From a bacterium (GTDB taxonomy: Bacteria; Patescibacteriota; Minisyncoccia; Phycocordibacterales; Phycocordibacteraceae), in assembly GCA_021782715.1 (NCBI GenBank), contig JAJXUR010000001.1, forward strand, positions 1 to 32,741: a DNA stretch of 32,741 nucleotides. The letters run 5' to 3'. Positions 29,542 to 32,741 of this stretch are shown here, in pieces. Numbering within the stretch: position 1 is the stretch's first letter; each line of letters begins with the position of its first letter. Under the pieces are notes generated by a model that did no database searches, was not told the DNA's origin, and was given only the letters and a program-made list of their open reading frames with translations. Both the position numbers and the translations under genes were made by a program.

Positions 29542-30546
29542 CTACAGCGCGAGCACATTGGTGGGGGAACCATTCACGAAGCTCTGGATATTCCCGATGG
29601 TGGTGTCGAGGATGCGCGTGATGGCCTCAGTCGTATTGAAGGCCGCATGCGGCGTTATGATGACGCGCGGGTGGTCGATGAGGTAGTGGTTCGCAAGCGT
29701 AATCTTGAGCTCGGTTTCGTTCGGGTGTGGCGCAGTGAGCAGCGCCACCTCGTCGGAAAGGTCGCCCTCCTCTTCGAGCACATCAAGCCCCGCGCCGGCG
29801 AGCGTGCCGTTCTCGAGCGCCATGACGAGCGCTTCGGTCTCGACGACCGCGCCGCGGGCGGTGTTGATGAGGTACGCGCCCTTCTTGATGATGCCGACAT
29901 TCTCTTTATTGATGAGATGGTGCGTGTGCGGGTTGTAGGGGACGTGGATTGAGATGATGTCAGACTGCGCAAAGAGCTCGTCGAGCGATACATAGGTGAA
30001 GTTGTAGGCACGCGAGACGGCATCGTCCGGGCGCGTCTCGAAACCGATGACCTTCATGCCGAAACCGTTACCCATGCGGATCATGTGCTGGCCGATATGC
30101 CCGCAACCGATGACGCCGAGCGTTTTGCCTTCGAGGTCGAAGCCGCGGAGGCCGGCGGGCGAGAAGGCGCCACTCTTTACGCGCCCGCTCGCTTCAGGGA
30201 TGCGGCGCGAGAGCGAGAGCAGGAGAGCAAAGGCGAATTCGGCGACGGTGTTCTCGCCGTACGAGGGGACGGTTACGACCGTGATACCGCGCGCCTTCGT
30301 CGTGGCGAGGTCGATGTGGTCGAAGCCGGTCGAGCGGGTCGCGATGAGCGAAAGCGCGGGGAAGCGGTTAAGCTCCGCTTCGCCTATTTTCGAATCGATA
30401 AAGATACAGAGCGCGTCTGCCGTGGAATCGGAGAGATCGGGGTTCTCCGCGAGCGTGCCTTTATGGAAGGTGATGGTCTCACCCGGCAGCTTCGTGCGCA
30501 CATATCCCTCCTCCCAGTCTTCGCCCGAAAAATAATGAATGTCCAT
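29542..30546 (-). CDS. D-isomer-specific 2-hydroxyacid dehydrogenase (D-lactate type)
   Basis: This 334-residue enzyme has the Rossmann motif LGVIGCGHIGQHMIRMGNGF (near 144) and the catalytic set Arg in NTARGAVVETEAL, Glu in LDVLEEEG and His in TPHAAFNTTEA. The YGENTVAEFAFALLLSLSRR segment is typical of the D-lactate dehydrogenase branch. It would reduce pyruvate to D-lactate with NADH, balancing the redox of the phosphoketolase route, though other 2-keto acids are possible. TATACT (30553-30558) ends 6 bases before ATG on the minus strand. Confidence 0.9.
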   Translation of the reverse strand: MDIHYFSGEDWEEGYVRTKLPGETITFHKGTLAENPDLSDSTADALCIFIDSKIGEAELNRFPALSLIATRSTGFDHIDLATTKARGITVVTVPSYGENTVAEFAFALLLSLSRRIPEASGRVKSGAFSPAGLRGFDLEGKTLGVIGCGHIGQHMIRMGNGFGMKVIGFETRPDDAVSRAYNFTYVSLDELFAQSDIISIHVPYNPHTHHLINKENVGIIKKGAYLINTARGAVVETEALVMALENGTLAGAGLDVLEEEGDLSDEVALLTAPHPNETELKITLANHYLIDHPRVIITPHAAFNTTEAITRILDTTIGNIQSFVNGSPTNVLAL

Positions 30547-30552
30547 AGAGGC

Positions 30553-30558
30553 AGTATA
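30553..30558 (-). promoter_or_regulatory. -10 box TATACT before the 2-hydroxyacid dehydrogenase gene
   Basis: On the minus strand TATACT ends 6 bases before ATG 30546. No Shine-Dalgarno is seen. Confidence 0.5.
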
Positions 30559-30594
30559 CGATACTCGATCGGGGGTACCGGCGGCTTGTGGATA

Positions 30595-31584
30595 CTATCC
30601 GGCTTCGGGCAAGGAATACTCTCTTGCCGCCGGGACGTAGGCGGACGGTATCGCGGCTTCCTCTTGACGAGGTGACAGGTACGCTCTGGAGACCTGGCGA
30701 GTCCGAGGGAGGCTTATCTTCTTTCGCCGCGCATGGACCCGGTGAAGGAGGACGTTGCCGTCCATGCCGATGCTGACAAGTCCGGATTCGTACATGTCGA
30801 ATCCGCCTGCGTTCACGTATCGGATGCCGTCCAGGGAGAACTCCAGTGGTTCGTGCGTGTGTCCGGCGAATACGTACTCGGCATTGTGCTGCTTGGCGAG
30901 CGTGATCGCGCCGGCCGCGACCTGACGGGGTATCTTCGTCAACGACTTCACTCGGCGTTTCGTGAAGTTGGCGATCGTGTGCTTCTCACGGTCTATCCGT
31001 TTCAGTATGTCCCAGAAGAATCCGCCGAGCTTAGCGATGGCCCGCGCGACGCGTTTCCCCCGCACGATATGGTCCCATTGGTCGCCGTGGATATGTATGA
31101 ACTTCACCCCTCGGTACTCGTGCGACAGCAATTCCTCGCGCTCCCAATTCCCGATCAACGAGAGGGCCTCGAGGACGTCGAGCTTGTTCGCGTCATGGGC
31201 GAATCGCCCTTCCTTTCGGAGCGCGGTCACTTGTTTGAGGAGCACGTGCACGTCCTTATCGTGGTTGCCGCGGGTGTACACCACGCGCATGCCGGCGCGA
31301 CGCTTCCGGTCGATGAGGCGCAGGAGATCCCGTTCGCGCCGGTCGAGCCGTTTCAATAAATGACTGAGGGAACTCGTTTCCAGGAAATCGCCGTTCAGGA
31401 CGAGCATCCGGCACTCGGTCTTCAGCAGTATTTCCGTAAGAGCATCGCAGCGGTTGTTCGCTGCGAGGTGGACGTCTCCCGGACTGATCAGGTACGCTTG
31501 TCGCGGCAATTCGGGAACGATCTCTTCGACGTACGTTTCCGATGCTGCTGGCAGCGCGGTATTTTTTCTTGCAAGAGGAACCAT
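30595..31584 (-). CDS. Calcineurin-like metallophosphoesterase (LpxH-like)
   Basis: All metal-binding blocks are visible in order: SPGDVHLAANN, LVLNGDFLETSSL, TRGNHDKD, IHIHGDQWDH and FAGHTHEP. The GDFLE spacing and the HGDxxD block resemble UDP-2,3-diacylglucosamine hydrolases, but lipid A is not expected in CPR cells, so another phosphoester is likely. Length is 329 residues, with a basic N-terminal extension of about 30 and a C-terminal basic tail (VHARRKKISLPRTRQVSRAY) beyond the catalytic core. No signal peptide or membrane segment is seen. The gene is separate from its neighbours on both sides. Confidence 0.88.
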   Translation of the reverse strand: MVPLARKNTALPAASETYVEEIVPELPRQAYLISPGDVHLAANNRCDALTEILLKTECRMLVLNGDFLETSSLSHLLKRLDRRERDLLRLIDRKRRAGMRVVYTRGNHDKDVHVLLKQVTALRKEGRFAHDANKLDVLEALSLIGNWEREELLSHEYRGVKFIHIHGDQWDHIVRGKRVARAIAKLGGFFWDILKRIDREKHTIANFTKRRVKSLTKIPRQVAAGAITLAKQHNAEYVFAGHTHEPLEFSLDGIRYVNAGGFDMYESGLVSIGMDGNVLLHRVHARRKKISLPRTRQVSRAYLSPRQEEAAIPSAYVPAAREYSLPEAG

Positions 31585-31665
31585 AAGCGATTGCGGTATC
31601 AGAGGGAGGAGTCTGCGAGGATTAATAGCCGTCGGGCATGCGTCACCGGGGGATGATGAGTGCGG

Positions 31666-32223
31666 TTACGCGGTGGGAGCGTTCTTACGGGGACGGGCTG
31701 CGCCGCAGAGCTTTTTGAAATAGGGCCGCGCGTAGCGGTCGAGGCCCCAGTATCCAGCGACGCGACGGGCGGTCATGATGCCGAGGCCGAGCACGAACAT
31801 GAGCGGGTTCGTGCTCACGGTCCCGGCAAAAAGATAGTTGAGGTTCATGAACGAACCGAAGAATGCCGCGACGCCCGTGCAGAGCCCGACGATGAGACCG
31901 AGCCCGACGAGCACTTCGCCGACGGCGACGGCATTCGACCAGAGAGCGAGGTGGGATAGGACGGCGCTCTGGAGGAATGCGGCATACCACAAGGAGACGT
32001 CCGGGTGCGCGCCGCCAGTCTTGCCGAGCGCGCCCTGCACGAATCCGCCGAGTGCGGCACCCGCGCTACTGCCGAACCAGGCCGGATTGATGAGCTTTTC
32101 ATAACCGGCTATGAGCCATTGCCAGCCGAGGTAGAGGCGGACGATGAGCCAGAAGGGAGCGCTTGCGGAGCTGACGGTGAAGAAATGGGCGAATGCGGAC
32201 TGCCGAACCGTGTAGTCATTCAT
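31666..32223 (-). CDS. DoxX/DoxD-family membrane protein
   Basis: This 185-residue protein has four membrane segments. The first contains LIVRLYLGWQWLIAGYEKL, the family signature, followed by a loop (NPAWFGSSAGAALGGFVQGA) as in DoxD-type proteins. The second region has ALWSNAVAVGEVLVGLGLIV and the third FGSFMNLNYLFAGTVSTNP. DoxX-type proteins are linked to quinone or thiol redox reactions at the membrane, but the activity is uncertain. It is divergent from the apbE gene, with 65 bases between the starts. TAGAAT (32232-32237) ends 8 bases before its ATG. Confidence 0.88.
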   Translation of the reverse strand: MNDYTVRQSAFAHFFTVSSASAPFWLIVRLYLGWQWLIAGYEKLINPAWFGSSAGAALGGFVQGALGKTGGAHPDVSLWYAAFLQSAVLSHLALWSNAVAVGEVLVGLGLIVGLCTGVAAFFGSFMNLNYLFAGTVSTNPLMFVLGLGIMTARRVAGYWGLDRYARPYFKKLCGAARPRKNAPTA

Positions 32224-32231
32224 GTGCCCCT

Positions 32232-32237
32232 ATTCTA
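32232..32237 (-). promoter_or_regulatory. -10 box TAGAAT before the DoxX gene
   Basis: On the minus strand TAGAAT ends 8 bases before ATG 32223. Confidence 0.4.
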
Positions 32238-32274
32238 AACCAGACGGCGCAAAATGAAAGTGCCGCTCGTGGAG

Positions 32275-32280
32275 TACAAT
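32275..32280 (+). promoter_or_regulatory. -10 box TACAAT before apbE
   Basis: TACAAT ends 8 bases before ATG 32289, consistent with a leaderless transcript. Confidence 0.5.
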
Positions 32281-32288
32281 AAGCCGGT

Positions 32289-32741
32289 ATGAAGGAAACA
32301 CGGCTCAGCATGGGCATGCCTATCGAGATAGAGATTGTGGATAACGGCGGCCGCGCGACACTCGAAGCAGCCTTCGCCTACCTCGTATCGGTCGATGAGC
32401 GCTTCAGTACGTACAAGGAGACGAGCGAGATATCGCGCATCAATCGTGGCGAAATAGAGCCAGGGAAAGAAAGCGAAGAGATGCGCGAAGTCTTCGCGCT
32501 CGCCGAGAAGACTAGGCAGGAGACGGGCGGGTATTTCAATATCCATCGCTCTGATGGTCTTATCGACCCTTCGGGCATCGTAAAGGGATGGGCGATACTG
32601 AATACGGCGAAGCTTATTCGTGATGCGGGGTACGAGGATTTTATGGTGAATGCCGGCGGCGACATCGCGATGAGCGGGAAGAATGCGAAGGGTGAGGAGT
32701 GGAGCGTCGGCATCCGCAATCCGTTCAACGTGAACGAAGTC
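32289..32741 (+). CDS. apbE: FAD:protein FMN transferase ApbE (3' end outside the window)
   Basis: The frame is open from ATG 32289 to the window edge (151 codons). It reads MKETRLSMGMPIEIEIVDNG at the start, DERFSTYKETSEISRINRGE near 36, the conserved LIDPSGIVKGWA (91-102) and VNAGGDIAMSG (120-130), which are the FAD- and Mg-binding signatures of ApbE. The enzyme cuts FAD and links FMN to Thr or Ser in an SGAT-type motif of partner proteins, such as the one in the FMN-binding protein at 25,944-26,699. No lipobox or signal peptide is visible at the N-terminus, so it may act inside the cell, unlike the periplasmic lipoprotein form. Confidence 0.93.
   Translation, partial: MKETRLSMGMPIEIEIVDNGGRATLEAAFAYLVSVDERFSTYKETSEISRINRGEIEPGKESEEMREVFALAEKTRQETGGYFNIHRSDGLIDPSGIVKGWAILNTAKLIRDAGYEDFMVNAGGDIAMSGKNAKGEEWSVGIRNPFNVNEV

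Noticed and set aside
1..32741. Alternative genetic code (TGA as an amino acid)
   Set aside because: TGA ends several well-defined genes at the expected length (ackA, copA and the first adaptor), so TGA is a stop here.

Overview
The window looks like a piece of a Candidate Phyla Radiation (Patescibacteria, probably Parcubacteria-type) chromosome. The signs are the gene content (phosphoketolase-acetate kinase fermentation, EmrAB-like pump with MarR, AI-2E transporter, secreted peptidoglycan-binding repeat protein, several small lineage-type proteins), very tight gene packing, and many genes with a -10 box only 6-8 bases before the start codon and no Shine-Dalgarno. The lineage is inferred from recognised families; no 16S rRNA gene is present.

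Left part, about 1-13,075: an accessory-looking stretch. It opens with three tandem 76-78 bp units that copy the 5' end of an initiator tRNA, followed by the intact tRNA-fMet gene (249-319). Intergenic spaces after it (about 2130-2560, 3800-4185, 5905-6085, traces at 8880-8940 and 12,999-13,033) hold a family of tRNA-derived repeats: T-arm-like motifs on both strands, the sequence that follows tRNA-fMet, GTACCG palindromes, and usually a terminator hairpin. Between them lie an ASCH-domain protein, a 79-aa protein, an S51 peptidase, a short pyrophosphatase-like protein, a 298-aa unknown protein with a strong promoter and a structured leader bounded by about 270 bp direct repeats, an ABC-F ATPase, a 373-aa unknown protein, a recombinase remnant abutting a class II aminoacyl-tRNA synthetase fragment joined to a frameshifted Nudix domain, an HExxH metallopeptidase, and a four-gene copper operon (csoR, copA, a DsbD/UreH-like membrane protein with a heavy-metal domain, and an exported cupredoxin-like protein).

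Middle, 13,100-21,100: a drug-efflux operon (two HlyD/EmrA-type adaptors, a DHA2 MFS pump, MarR), a cupin, then on the minus strand ackA followed by phosphoketolase. These two enzymes convert sugar phosphates to acetyl phosphate and then to acetate plus ATP. The phosphoketolase frame carries an in-frame TAA 35 codons before its natural end.

Right part, 21,100-32,741: a secreted repeat protein with a peptidoglycan-binding domain, an AI-2E transporter, a SHOCT protein, and a minus-strand block running from an ECF sigma factor and its likely membrane anti-sigma partner to an FMN-binding protein and an NqrB/RnfD-ferredoxin-reductase fusion. After these come an ASCH-like protein, a shikimate-dehydrogenase-like protein, a D-2-hydroxyacid (lactate-type) dehydrogenase, a metallophosphoesterase, a DoxX protein and the 5' part of apbE. 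ApbE is the enzyme that would attach FMN to the SGAT motif of the FMN-binding protein, so fusion, FMN protein and ApbE probably form one membrane electron-transfer route.
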